From assembly GCA_012798135.1 (NCBI GenBank), contig JAAZNU010000188.1, positions 1 through 8,333 of the forward strand: a stretch of 8,333 nt of DNA, given 5' to 3'. The notes below the pieces were generated by a model, which was not told the origin of the DNA, made no database searches, and saw only the letters and a list, made by a program, of their open reading frames with translations. Numbering within the stretch: the first letter of the stretch is position 1; each line of letters starts with the position of its first letter. A program made the position numbers and the translations under genes. Shown here piece by piece: positions 1 through 5,582 of the stretch. Source of the DNA: Veillonellaceae bacterium. Lineage in GTDB: Bacteria; Bacillota_C; Negativicutes; UBA1444.

Positions 1-222
1 CCCGCCGCCGGTATACGCAGTCACGGTCATGGTATTCCCCATGGAGGACATCTGCGAAGAGACGACCGACGTCATGTTCGCGCCGAGCATGCCCATCGCG
101 GAAATGGCGATAACGCCGATTGTGATCCCAAGGGCGGAAAGGATCGAGCGGAGCATGTTTCTCCGGATGCTCCTGACCGAGAGGGTGAGCAGGATATCTG
201 AGAAAACCCCTGATTTCTTCAA
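1..222 (-). CDS. MacB/FtsX-type ABC permease, N-terminal 74 residues (runs off the window)
   Basis: This is the beginning of an integral membrane permease of the FtsX/MacB family, partner of the ATPase encoded just upstream. The visible part starts LKKSGVFSDILLTLSVRSIR, with basic residues (RSIRRNMLRS, about 17-26) ahead of a membrane helix at about 28-47 (ILSALGITIGVIAISAMG). It then enters a Ser/Met/Thr-rich extracytoplasmic stretch, as in the MacB periplasmic core. The start is TTG at 222-220, because the frame has no ATG before residue 23, inside the conserved N-terminus. A strong GGAGG lies 8 nt upstream at 235-231. The TTG overlaps the ATPase stop by 4 nt, so translational coupling is likely. 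Substrate unknown. The family assignment rests on the N-terminal pattern and the ATPase neighbour; the rest lies outside the window. Confidence 0.85.
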   Translation of the reverse strand, partial: MKKSGVFSDILLTLSVRSIRRNMLRSILSALGITIGVIAISAMGMLGANMTSVVSSQMSSMGNTMTVTAYTGGG

Positions 223-893
223 GTAGCGATCCTCCCATCACGGATGACGACTGTCCGGTCCGCATACTCTGCAATTTCCGGGTTATGGGTGACCATGATG
301 ATGGTATTTCCTTTTTCATTGAGCCCGGTGAGCATGGACATGATCTGAAGTCCGGTCTTTGTGTCCAGGTTCCCCGTGGGTTCATCGCAGATGAGGATCT
401 TGGGCTCATTTACGAGTGCCCGGGCGATCGCAACACGCTGCTGCTGACCGCCGGAGAGCTCAGCAGGCTTATGACGGGACATCTTCTTGGTAATCCCGAC
501 AGTTTCGAGCAGTGCCAGGACCCGGCCCGTGTCGTCCTGCTTCCGGTTCTTCAGGATATACGGGTATTCCACGTTCTCGTATGCGGTTAGCAGGGGGATG
601 AGGTTGTATCGCTGGAAGATATACCCCAGCGTGCTCAGCCTCAGCCGGGTCAGGTCATGGTCGTTGAGGGTGCGGACATCCGCACCTGCGATCAGGAGTT
701 TTCCCTTCGTCGGGACGTCGAGGCAGCCGAGCTGGTTCATGAGGGTCGATTTTCCCGAACCGGACGGACCCATGATGGCGACGAACTCCCCGTCCTCTAT
801 GACGAGCGAGACGTCATCGAGCGCGGTGACGTCGCCGGATGCGAGGGGATAGATCTTGGTGACGTTACGAACCTCAACGATCGGCGGGGTCAT
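219..893 (-). CDS. LolD/MacB-type ABC transporter ATP-binding protein
   Basis: This is a 224-residue cytoplasmic ATPase that would energise the permease encoded immediately downstream. All motifs are intact: Walker A GPSGSGKST at 42-50, Q-loop Q94 in FQRYNLI, signature LSGGQQQR at 146-153, Walker B ILICDE at 166-171, D-loop GNLD at 174-177 and switch His H203. FQRYNLIPLLTAYENV and the GNLDTKTG D-loop are typical of the LolD/MacB/YknY group, whose members drive lipoprotein release, peptide export or membrane signalling rather than import. The ATG at 893 has GAGG 6 nt upstream (903-900). The gene overlaps the end of the COG1361 gene by 20 nt and the permease start by 4 nt, so all three are probably one mRNA. 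Length is normal. The substrate cannot be read from sequence. Confidence 0.95.
   Translation of the reverse strand: MTPPIVEVRNVTKIYPLASGDVTALDDVSLVIEDGEFVAIMGPSGSGKSTLMNQLGCLDVPTKGKLLIAGADVRTLNDHDLTRLRLSTLGYIFQRYNLIPLLTAYENVEYPYILKNRKQDDTGRVLALLETVGITKKMSRHKPAELSGGQQQRVAIARALVNEPKILICDEPTGNLDTKTGLQIMSMLTGLNEKGNTIIMVTHNPEIAEYADRTVVIRDGRIAT
231..235 (-). promoter_or_regulatory. Shine-Dalgarno GGAGG fixing the TTG start of the permease
   Basis: On the minus strand GGAGG is followed by an 8-nt spacer and TTG at 222-220. It lies inside the last codons of the ATPase gene. It is the main reason to choose the rare TTG start over internal ATG codons. Confidence 0.75.
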
Positions 894-2172
894 CGTCGTC
901 CTCGCTCTGTTTCCGCCGCGGGATCTTCTCCTTTAACTTCCGGATGTATCCCTTCTTCCACGCGATGATTCCGATTACGAGTACTACAACAAGCCCGATG
1001 CCGATCTCCATAAGGGGTAACGAACCGGCGCTGCCGGAGACGCCACGCATGCCAAAGAAGGGCATGCCACCGCCGCGACTGCCGCCGGGAGCGCCGCTGA
1101 ACCCGGAAGAGGATCTGCCCGATGATGAACCGGGTGCCAGGGACGTGCCTCCGCTGGCACGGGTGGATGTCTCGAACGTCCTGGTGAAGGTGTTCCCGTC
1201 TGCGTCCTTGTACGAGACGACGACCGGCACCGTTGAACCGGTCCCGGTGTAGGTTACTTCGAAGCTGGCAAAGTCATCCGGTTCAAGCTCACCGATCACG
1301 TAGATCTGGTTCGGGTCGACGGCAGTCATCGGTTTCCCGACAGTGACCGTGACGGAGTATGCACTCGTGAGCCCCGCGTTGTTAATATCGCCCGATATCG
1401 TGGTGTAGGAGCCGCCCTCGATCTCGACATTGTTGAGTACGATATCTGCTCCCAGCTTGTCCTCGCTGAACCGGATGGGGAGGGTGATGTTCTGGACATG
1501 ATCGTTGATCCCGTTGTGATAGGTGACCATGAAGGTTACCGTCGTTTCCTCCGAAGGAGTTATCTCGAAGGTGACCTCCCGGGAAGCATCGGCAGCGAGT
1601 GTCCCGATAAATCCCGTTCCCGGAGTTATTGTCGCACCATCTGCGACCGGGATTATCCTGACACCGTTGATCTCGCTCTCCCGCGGATTACCGACCGAGA
1701 GATTAATCCGGGATTTGACCCCGTCGTTGAACGAATCCGGCAGTTTTGATACTGCCACCGTGAGACCGGTGCTCTTCACGTTGACCGGGATGTACATCCG
1801 GTACGATCCTCCGTCCGTAAGGTCGAGGTAGAACTTCGGGTAATAGGTCCCGTCGAGCACATCAGCTTCGAAGGTAAAGGTAAAGGTCGTTGAATCGCCG
1901 GAACCGAGAGTTCCGACTGTATCGTAGGCTGCGGTATTGAGGATCTTGAAGCCTTCGCAGGGGGATTCAAGGTCCGCTGAGTGGATGCTGACCGATTCAT
2001 CCCCGGTATTCTTAACGGTAACCGTGACGGTACCGATGTCCCCGCTGATGAGAGATGTAGGACTCACGGAGTATTCGGTAACAACAAGCTGGGCATCCGT
2101 ACTTCCTGCGCTGGCTCCCACAACAAGGAATGCTATGAAGAGCACCAGGCATGCTATGATTCTGGATTTCAT
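874..2172 (-). CDS. Secreted, C-terminally anchored COG1361 S-layer-like protein
   Basis: This is a 432-residue surface protein. A Sec signal peptide covers about 1-22 (MKSRIIACLVLFIAFLVVGA, probable cleavage after ASA). About three Ig-like beta-sandwich units follow (about 28-132, 136-236 and 242-335), each with patterns such as GTVTVTVKNTGDESV, seen in CARDB/NEW3/COG1361 domains. A Gly/Ser-rich linker covers 339-384, and a membrane helix at about 386-405 precedes a basic then acidic tail (KKGYIRKLKEKIPRR, then DDDD). The N-terminus therefore faces outward with the tail in the cytoplasm. The start chosen is ATG 2172, not the upstream in-frame ATG at 2295. It opens the signal peptide directly and has GGTGA at 2184-2180 with a 7-nt spacer, while the longer start lies upstream of the TATA box. 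COG1361 proteins often sit beside MacB-type transporters in methanogens; a role as the extracytoplasmic partner of that transporter is inferred. Confidence 0.9.
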   Translation of the reverse strand: MKSRIIACLVLFIAFLVVGASAGSTDAQLVVTEYSVSPTSLISGDIGTVTVTVKNTGDESVSIHSADLESPCEGFKILNTAAYDTVGTLGSGDSTTFTFTFEADVLDGTYYPKFYLDLTDGGSYRMYIPVNVKSTGLTVAVSKLPDSFNDGVKSRINLSVGNPRESEINGVRIIPVADGATITPGTGFIGTLAADASREVTFEITPSEETTVTFMVTYHNGINDHVQNITLPIRFSEDKLGADIVLNNVEIEGGSYTTISGDINNAGLTSAYSVTVTVGKPMTAVDPNQIYVIGELEPDDFASFEVTYTGTGSTVPVVVSYKDADGNTFTRTFETSTRASGGTSLAPGSSSGRSSSGFSGAPGGSRGGGMPFFGMRGVSGSAGSLPLMEIGIGLVVVLVIGIIAWKKGYIRKLKEKIPRRKQSEDDDDPADR

Positions 2173-2271
2173 TTTCCTTTCACCAAATTTTTTTCCACTA
2201 TGATTAATTTGGAATTTTATTTTGACGTGATTGTGGCCGCCGGGATCCGGGACGGGGCTCCGAGGATTATG

Positions 2272-2279
2272 CTTATAAA
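2272..2279 (-). promoter_or_regulatory. TATA box of the COG1361-ABC operon
   Basis: The minus strand reads TTTATAAG after a run of T, a good archaeal TATA box. Transcription would start about 25 nt downstream, near 2247-2250, giving a leader of about 75 nt before ATG 2172. The leader carries a GC-rich segment (about 2236-2262) in otherwise AT-rich DNA. No other strong TATA box lies closer to the gene. Position inferred from consensus only. Confidence 0.55.
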
Positions 2280-2350
2280 AAAAACTTACTCTCATTCATT
2301 CGACCTTTGGAAAGGCGGCAGAGTCTAAAAGGCTGTCGTGATTCCTTAAC

Positions 2351-2455
2351 CGTAAAGAGTATTTTACATTAAGTTTTTAAAAAAGTTCCTGTTTTTTCTT
2401 GGGACTATTAAAATAAAATCCGCCCAGAATTATGACGTAAAAAGTTACATTAAGT
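2351..2455. repeat. Imperfect direct repeat upstream of the COG1361 promoter
   Basis: Two copies of a CGTAAA-x-AGT...TACATTAAGT motif occur at 2351-2374 and 2436-2455. They share an exact 11-mer TTACATTAAGT (2364-2374 and 2445-2455) and differ mainly by a 4-nt insertion in the first copy. Starts of the 11-mer are 81 nt apart. Both lie 70-180 bp upstream of the TATA box, where archaeal activators or repressors commonly bind. Function inferred. Confidence 0.4.
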
Positions 2456-2488
2456 CCCGAAACTGCAGCAGTAAAATTTTTTAAAATC

Positions 2489-2516
2489 AAAAAATATGGA
2501 GATGTTTAAAATCTCC
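2489..2516 (-). terminator. Hairpin plus T-run terminator for the REC-PAS-CheW gene
   Basis: On the minus strand GGAGAT (2516-2511), a 7-nt loop and ATCTCC (2503-2498) form a perfect 6-bp stem, followed by TTTTTT (2494-2489) and further T-rich DNA. It lies about 205 nt downstream of the stop at 2722 and upstream of the next promoter, so it could separate the two transcription units. Archaea mainly need the T-run, so the stem may be incidental. Confidence 0.4.
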
Positions 2517-2721
2517 TTACTTACCCGCTTCTTACGGAAAATCCTCCAAATCCTTGGTTCCGGATTTAGATTCCCTGGCCCGGGAATTTCCGATAAAAAA
2601 ATCCCTATCGGTCAATACCAATTAATTGAGGTTTCATCAAAGGAATTCTTGACTTATTACTATCGATTACCATAATGTTATTGTATCGATTTCGATAGCT
2701 ATTGCTCTATAAAATGCCAAA

Positions 2722-4044
2722 CTAATTATCCTGGAGTCTGTCAGTCATGGATGAATCCACCAGATTTTTTATATCGATCCAGATGATCAGTTCGGATCTC
2801 TCCCGTTCATCGACCCGGATTTTGTTCCTGATGATCCCGATGATTGCTGAATCCCGCCCCTTCATTGATTCAAATGAATAATCTGCCTGAGTCGTATCGA
2901 ACGTCGATACAGACACGACATCATCCACGAGGATCCCGAATTGGGTCCCGGCGATTGTCCTTTCAAGCAGAATAATTCTGGACGATTCGGCGGAATGTTG
3001 CCCGGCCCCGGTCATGCGGAAACGGTACTTCGGATCGAGGATAGTCGCAATCTCTCCCCGGATATCTATGATTCCCATGATACCCGGCGGCACGTTGGGA
3101 AGCCGGGTGATCGCGGTTTTTTGCCGGACTTCTATGACATCTGAGAGGTCGATGGCATAGAGATCCCCGTTCAGGACGAATACAATGACTTGGACACTCT
3201 CGCGCCGCTCCCGAGCTGAATTCTTAGGCTGCCGTTCTCCCGCCCGGTTCAGTGCAGCAATATCCCGGATCGATTCAATGGCGCCGACAACCGTCTCCGT
3301 GTTATCGTAAAGGGGTGAGGCGATGAACCAGAGCAAAGCCCCTCTCCCCTCATTGAAATGAGGAATGGTTGTTTCCGAGATGAGGTTATCGCCCTCCCGA
3401 AGAAGAGTGGGGTAATCGCCTGAAGGTTCAAGTTCCTTGTGGAGGACGAGATCGATCAGGACCGGCCGGCGCCGATGGTAAAAGGGGACGGCGTATGCAT
3501 AATCCCCTTTTCCGAGGATTTCCGCTGTCCGGATACCGGTCATCTTCTCCATCGCACGGTTCCAGGCGATCACGATGCCGTTGACATCGATCGCAAACGT
3601 CGCATCCGGCAGGAAGTTGATGATGTCGGCCTCCCGCCGTTCAAGGTTCCGGATGTGTGTGAGGGCCTTCCGCTGCTGTACTGCCTGACAGATCTGGTGC
3701 CGCAGCTCGGCAAACAACGCCTCAGGTTCACCTCCTTTCTGGAGATAAAAATCGGCACCTGCATTCAGCGCCTGGATGACGATCTCTTCCCGGCCCCGGC
3801 CCGTAAACACGATGAAGGGGATGCCATTTCCGGCGCCACGGACTTTTTTTAAGAATTCAATACCATCCATCCCAGGCATCTGGTAGTCGGAGACTATGGC
3901 ATTGTACCCCCGCCGTTCCATTTTTCCCAGTGCTTCGGGAGCGGAATTTGCGGTATCGACTGAGAACCGGGAGTCGGTTTCCAGAAAACATTTTCCAAGG
4001 TCAAGGAGCGTTGGCTCATCGTCGACATAGAGGACAGATATCAT
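2722..4044 (-). CDS. REC-PAS-CheW fusion protein (response regulator / chemoreceptor adaptor)
   Basis: This is a 440-residue soluble signalling protein with three domains. REC (about 1-120) has the acidic pair D8-D9, phospho-acceptor D53 in SDYQMPGMDG, T81 in VFTGRG and K103 in LQKGG, so phosphorylation looks possible. PAS (about 138-262) has INFLPDATFAID and WNRAMEKMTG, a likely ligand or redox sensor. CheW-like (about 283-431) has LYAIDLSDVIEV, LPNVPPGIMGIIDIRG and FGILVDDVVSV, the fold that docks on chemoreceptors and CheA. There is no kinase domain and no membrane segment. Domain order is the reverse of CheV (CheW then REC), with a PAS inserted. ATG 4044 has GGAGG at 4056-4052 with a 7-nt spacer. 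No other che gene is visible nearby. Domains are clear; linkage to a CheA array is inferred. Confidence 0.92.
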   Translation of the reverse strand: MISVLYVDDEPTLLDLGKCFLETDSRFSVDTANSAPEALGKMERRGYNAIVSDYQMPGMDGIEFLKKVRGAGNGIPFIVFTGRGREEIVIQALNAGADFYLQKGGEPEALFAELRHQICQAVQQRKALTHIRNLERREADIINFLPDATFAIDVNGIVIAWNRAMEKMTGIRTAEILGKGDYAYAVPFYHRRRPVLIDLVLHKELEPSGDYPTLLREGDNLISETTIPHFNEGRGALLWFIASPLYDNTETVVGAIESIRDIAALNRAGERQPKNSARERRESVQVIVFVLNGDLYAIDLSDVIEVRQKTAITRLPNVPPGIMGIIDIRGEIATILDPKYRFRMTGAGQHSAESSRIILLERTIAGTQFGILVDDVVSVSTFDTTQADYSFESMKGRDSAIIGIIRNKIRVDERERSELIIWIDIKNLVDSSMTDRLQDN

Positions 4045-4092
4045 GGCCGGCCCTCCATTACATGTCAGATTTCCTCGGTCCCTGGATAACCA

Positions 4093-4100
4093 TGATAAAC
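4093..4100 (-). promoter_or_regulatory. Possible TATA box for the REC-PAS-CheW gene
   Basis: The minus strand reads GTTTATCA. A start about 25 nt downstream (about 4072) would leave a short leader containing the GGAGG at 4056-4052. GATAACC at 4085-4091 and GGTTATC at 4133-4139 form a perfect 7-bp inverted pair on either side. The match to the TATA consensus is only fair, and read-through from the upstream regulator gene is equally possible. Confidence 0.3.
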
Positions 4101-4137
4101 CACAGGTATTCCTCTAAAAACACCGGCCTTCAGGTTA

Positions 4138-4512
4138 TCAGGATAGGTATTCCCGCAACTTCGCTAACAGACGAAGCTGGCGATTGGCCGCTTGTTTTTT
4201 CTCCGTCTCGATGATGTCGATGATTTGGGGGAATGGTTTTGCCAGCCGGTATTTTTTCATCGGCCTTCCCATTCCTTCCGGTTTGCTCTCATGGTTGCTG
4301 ATCCAGCCACGCTCGATAAGGTCGTGAACTGCAATGCTGACTTCGGGCTGGCGGAGATCGGTCTCCCGCTCGATCGCACGGGACGTCGCTTCGGGAGTGT
4401 TGCTCAGAAAGATCAGCACTTTTGCGACAGTCCTCTTCATACCGAGATCAGTTAAAACATCGATGAATTCCTCTTCTTTCTTCGTTAAATAAGTCATTGT
4501 ATCCCGTCTCAT
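4138..4512 (-). CDS. Winged-helix transcriptional regulator (MarR/TrmB-like)
   Basis: This is a 124-residue DNA-binding protein. Helices around FIDVLTDLGMKRTVAKVLIFL lead into a helix-turn-helix at about 40-68 (TSRAIERETDLRQPEVSIAV, then HDLIERGWI). A beta-wing follows around 70-90 (SNHESKPEGMGRPMKKYRL), then a basic C-terminal helix that could dimerise (IIDIIETEKKQAANRQLRLLAKLREYL). There is no Cys cluster or ligand domain, so the signal it reads is unknown. Two starts are possible: ATG 4512 or ATG 4497 (MTYLTKKEEEF). Neither has a strong ribosome site (a weak GGGAT lies 3 nt before 4497), so the N-terminus is uncertain by five residues. It lies 93 nt upstream of the REC-PAS-CheW gene on the same strand. 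The overlapping dyads in its own promoter suggest autoregulation. Confidence 0.85.
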   Translation of the reverse strand: MRRDTMTYLTKKEEEFIDVLTDLGMKRTVAKVLIFLSNTPEATSRAIERETDLRQPEVSIAVHDLIERGWISNHESKPEGMGRPMKKYRLAKPFPQIIDIIETEKKQAANRQLRLLAKLREYLS

Positions 4513-4528
4513 TCGCAGTTCTCAGAAA

Positions 4529-4556
4529 TATCCTTGAGGATAAGCGTCTTCTTATC
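4529..4556. promoter_or_regulatory. Two overlapping inverted repeats, candidate operator of the winged-helix regulator
   Basis: TATCCT-TG-AGGATA (4529-4542) is a 14-bp dyad. It overlaps GATAAG-N6-CTTATC (4539-4556), a perfect 6-bp inverted repeat. Both lie just downstream of the TATA box, at the expected transcription start, a position where a bound dimer would block initiation. The symmetry is seen directly; the protein that binds is inferred. Confidence 0.45.
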
Positions 4557-4569
4557 TCTTTTGAATCAA

Positions 4570-4577
4570 TTATAAAA
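4570..4577 (-). promoter_or_regulatory. TATA box of the winged-helix regulator gene
   Basis: The minus strand reads TTTTATAA. A start about 25 nt downstream (about 4545) gives a leader of roughly 33 nt to ATG 4512 or 48 nt to ATG 4497. The upstream DNA is strongly AT-rich. GATAAC (4580-4585) and ATTATC (4596-4601) lie just upstream of the box. Confidence 0.5.
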
Positions 4578-4801
4578 TAGATAACATGGAATACTATTAT
4601 CATAAAAAATCGTAAGATATAAAACACTGCCGGAAGGTTTCTCCATCTTCGGTCCTCTTTTGTCGTCGTTCCGGATGTAAAACGGCAATCATTTCGTCCG
4701 TCATTTGCAGATGTTTATTCCTTCAGTACCGGGCCATGGCCGATGACCATTTTCCCTTGAAATCACGGGTATACACATCTATAATCGATCTCTTCCATTC
4801 C

Positions 4802-4997
4802 TCAGCTCCCCGGTTCCTTCTCAAGGTCAGGCTGAATATCCTGATATTCTGGGGGGGAGTTCTGAAGCCTGGTCGGGGCGGAGAAACGGCTTATCGGTCA
4901 TATTCTTGAACAGGCTGCATGAAACGCATGTTTGATCGCTGATAATATTCTTCAGATCCGGTGTTGACGGTTCCTGCAAGAATGATGGCTGAGGAGA
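4802..4997 (-). pseudogene. Unrecognised small gene remnant with a frameshift at a 7-C tract
   Basis: An open frame without a start codon reads from 4997 (SPQPSFLQEPSTPDLKNI onward) through a CVSC pair and SLFKNMTDKPFLRPDQASEL. It then meets a run of seven C (plus-strand G 4851-4857). In the phase shown it ends soon after at 4827. Skipping one C continues it as PPEYQDIQPDLEKEPGS to a TGA at 4804-4802, with a similar acidic, Pro-rich character. No family is recognised. Just upstream, the stop of the 52-codon ORF overlaps a GTG (GTGA), and that GTG starts another short frame, so at least one more lesion may exist near 4995. A homopolymer sequencing error is possible for the first lesion. Confidence 0.3.
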
Positions 4998-5016
4998 TCA
5001 TCCACCCGCCATTTGT

Positions 5017-5175
5017 TCACCCCGTAATCAGTCCGACAATCTGCTGAGCTTTCGCAGGGTCCACCACCCGGGCCAGGACCAGCCCGACCATCGAGATGAA
5101 GAATGTCCAAAAGACTTTCTTCATTTGCTCATTTTTGCCGAACGCCTTGATCGCAACGTTCGTGTCCGCCTTCAT
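5017..5175 (-). CDS. Small hypothetical membrane protein (52 residues), possibly a 5'-truncated remnant
   Basis: The frame reads MKADTNVAIKAFGKNEQMKK, then a hydrophobic helix at about 21-38 (VFWTFFISMVGLVLARVV), and ends in DPAKAQQIVGLITG. A short basic cytoplasmic head, one membrane span and an Ala/Gln-rich tail resemble small holin-like or accessory membrane proteins, but I recognise no family. Codon third positions are mostly G/C, which supports this strand over the opposing 48-codon plus-strand frame (5096-5242). No ribosome site precedes ATG 5175, and the frame stays open upstream to a stop at about 5238 without another start, so the true 5' end may be lost. The reading frame also stays open for 41 codons beyond the TGA, to a TAA at 4893-4891. 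Confidence 0.4.
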   Translation of the reverse strand: MKADTNVAIKAFGKNEQMKKVFWTFFISMVGLVLARVVDPAKAQQIVGLITG

Positions 5176-5251
5176 CGCCCGCTGGATAAGTTTGGGCAGG
5201 CAGGAAGCCCGGCAGGTCTCAACGGACCTGTCAACGGGTTAGTTTTGTGAA

Positions 5252-5276
5252 TATGCCGGAACACCCAGCCGGCATG
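5252..5276. repeat. GC-rich perfect hairpin in non-coding DNA
   Basis: ATGCCGG (5253-5259) and CCGGCAT (5269-5275) form a 7-bp stem with a 9-nt loop, extendable by one T-G pair. It lies outside the candidate ORFs, about 80 nt upstream of the 52-codon ORF. No T-run follows on either strand, so a simple terminator is unlikely. Confidence 0.4.
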
Positions 5277-5355
5277 ATATCTAAGGAAGAAACACGTAAA
5301 GCTCCTACGGTACGGGATCGAACGTTTCACATCCCGAGCCGGATGCTTTTCAGAA

Positions 5356-5487
5356 TCACTTGAATCTCAAGGCCGTATTGACGATACTGCAGGTATTGGT
5401 TTTGTCCGGGAACTGCGGTTTGGCCATGTTCGAGCCGAGCGTCATTGGAGAAGAAAAGAAGACTCCCCGCAGGGATTTCTGGTACAT
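5356..5487 (-). CDS. Candidate small ORF of 43 residues, unrecognised
   Basis: The frame reads MYQKSLRGVFFSSPMTLGSN followed by MAKPQFPDKTNTCSIVNTAL and RFK. It has no membrane span and a single Cys. The frame is open 14 further codons upstream to a TAG near 5530, without another start. A symmetric TATA-like sequence at 5527-5536 would place transcription near 5506, giving a leader of about 19 nt, but there is no ribosome site. The opposing plus strand is also open for about 78 codons, ending at TAA 5531-5533. The strand choice is therefore uncertain, and neither may be a gene. Confidence 0.25.
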   Translation of the reverse strand: MYQKSLRGVFFSSPMTLGSNMAKPQFPDKTNTCSIVNTALRFK

Positions 5488-5526
5488 CCCAGGATATTTT
5501 GCGGTAAAAAACGCCCGGAAATCAGC

Positions 5527-5536
5527 CTATTAATAA
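5527..5536. promoter_or_regulatory. Symmetric TATA-like sequence between the small ORF and the tRNA
   Basis: The sequence is CTATTAATAA, nearly identical on both strands. On the plus strand it would start transcription near 5557, about 26 nt before the tRNA. On the minus strand it would serve the 43-codon ORF. A small ACGAT-N6-ATCGT dyad (5558-5573) lies between it and the tRNA. Confidence 0.35.
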
Positions 5537-5582
5537 CAAACCGGCCTAAGGATGATTACGATTTCACTATCGTGAATGCACT

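Larger units (their letters stand above)
2330..2721. other. AT-rich intergenic region with several dyads, no gene seen
   Basis: I see no credible coding frame here. The spacer holds the direct repeat at 2351-2455 and the terminator-like hairpin at 2489-2516. It also holds ATTCCC/GGGAAT (2570-2575 and 2582-2587) and CCGATA/TATCGG (2590-2595 and 2606-2611). A larger imperfect dyad lies at 2663-2690, where ATCGA, TAC and ATAA arms pair around a TG centre, leaving one bulge and one mismatch. A further CTATCGA/TCGATAG pair (2660-2666 and 2692-2698) frames it. This density suggests regulatory or 3'-end RNA structure. Confidence 0.6.
4602..5582. other. Gene-poor, probably decayed region between the regulator and the tRNA
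   Basis: No full-length gene of recognised family is present in about 980 nt. The minus strand holds several short open frames with GC-rich third positions typical of the neighbours (5356-5487, 5017-5175, and 4802-4997 across a frame change), listed separately. Stop codons break them in ways that suggest remnants. I found no insertion-sequence ends, transposase motif, CRISPR repeat or direct repeat of the tRNA 3' end that would mark an integrated element. Confidence 0.6.

Noticed and set aside
29..852. Plus-strand open frames of 65 to 121 codons opposite the permease and ATPase genes
   Set aside because: They are antisense to clearly conserved ABC transporter sequence and show no recognisable domains or starts with ribosome sites.
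2173..2295. Upstream ATG at 2295 as the start of the COG1361 protein
   Set aside because: It would put 41 charged residues before the signal peptide and lies upstream of the predicted TATA box; ATG 2172 has GGTGA at good spacing.
2570..2611. Small dyads ATTCCC/GGGAAT and CCGATA/TATCGG as separate terminators
   Set aside because: The stems are 6 bp without a following T-run in the transcribed direction, so they are noted only as spacer structure.
4600..4704. Minus-strand 34-codon ORF starting MTDEMIAVLHPERR
   Set aside because: It runs through the AT-rich promoter region of the winged-helix regulator, has no ribosome site and no recognised similarity.
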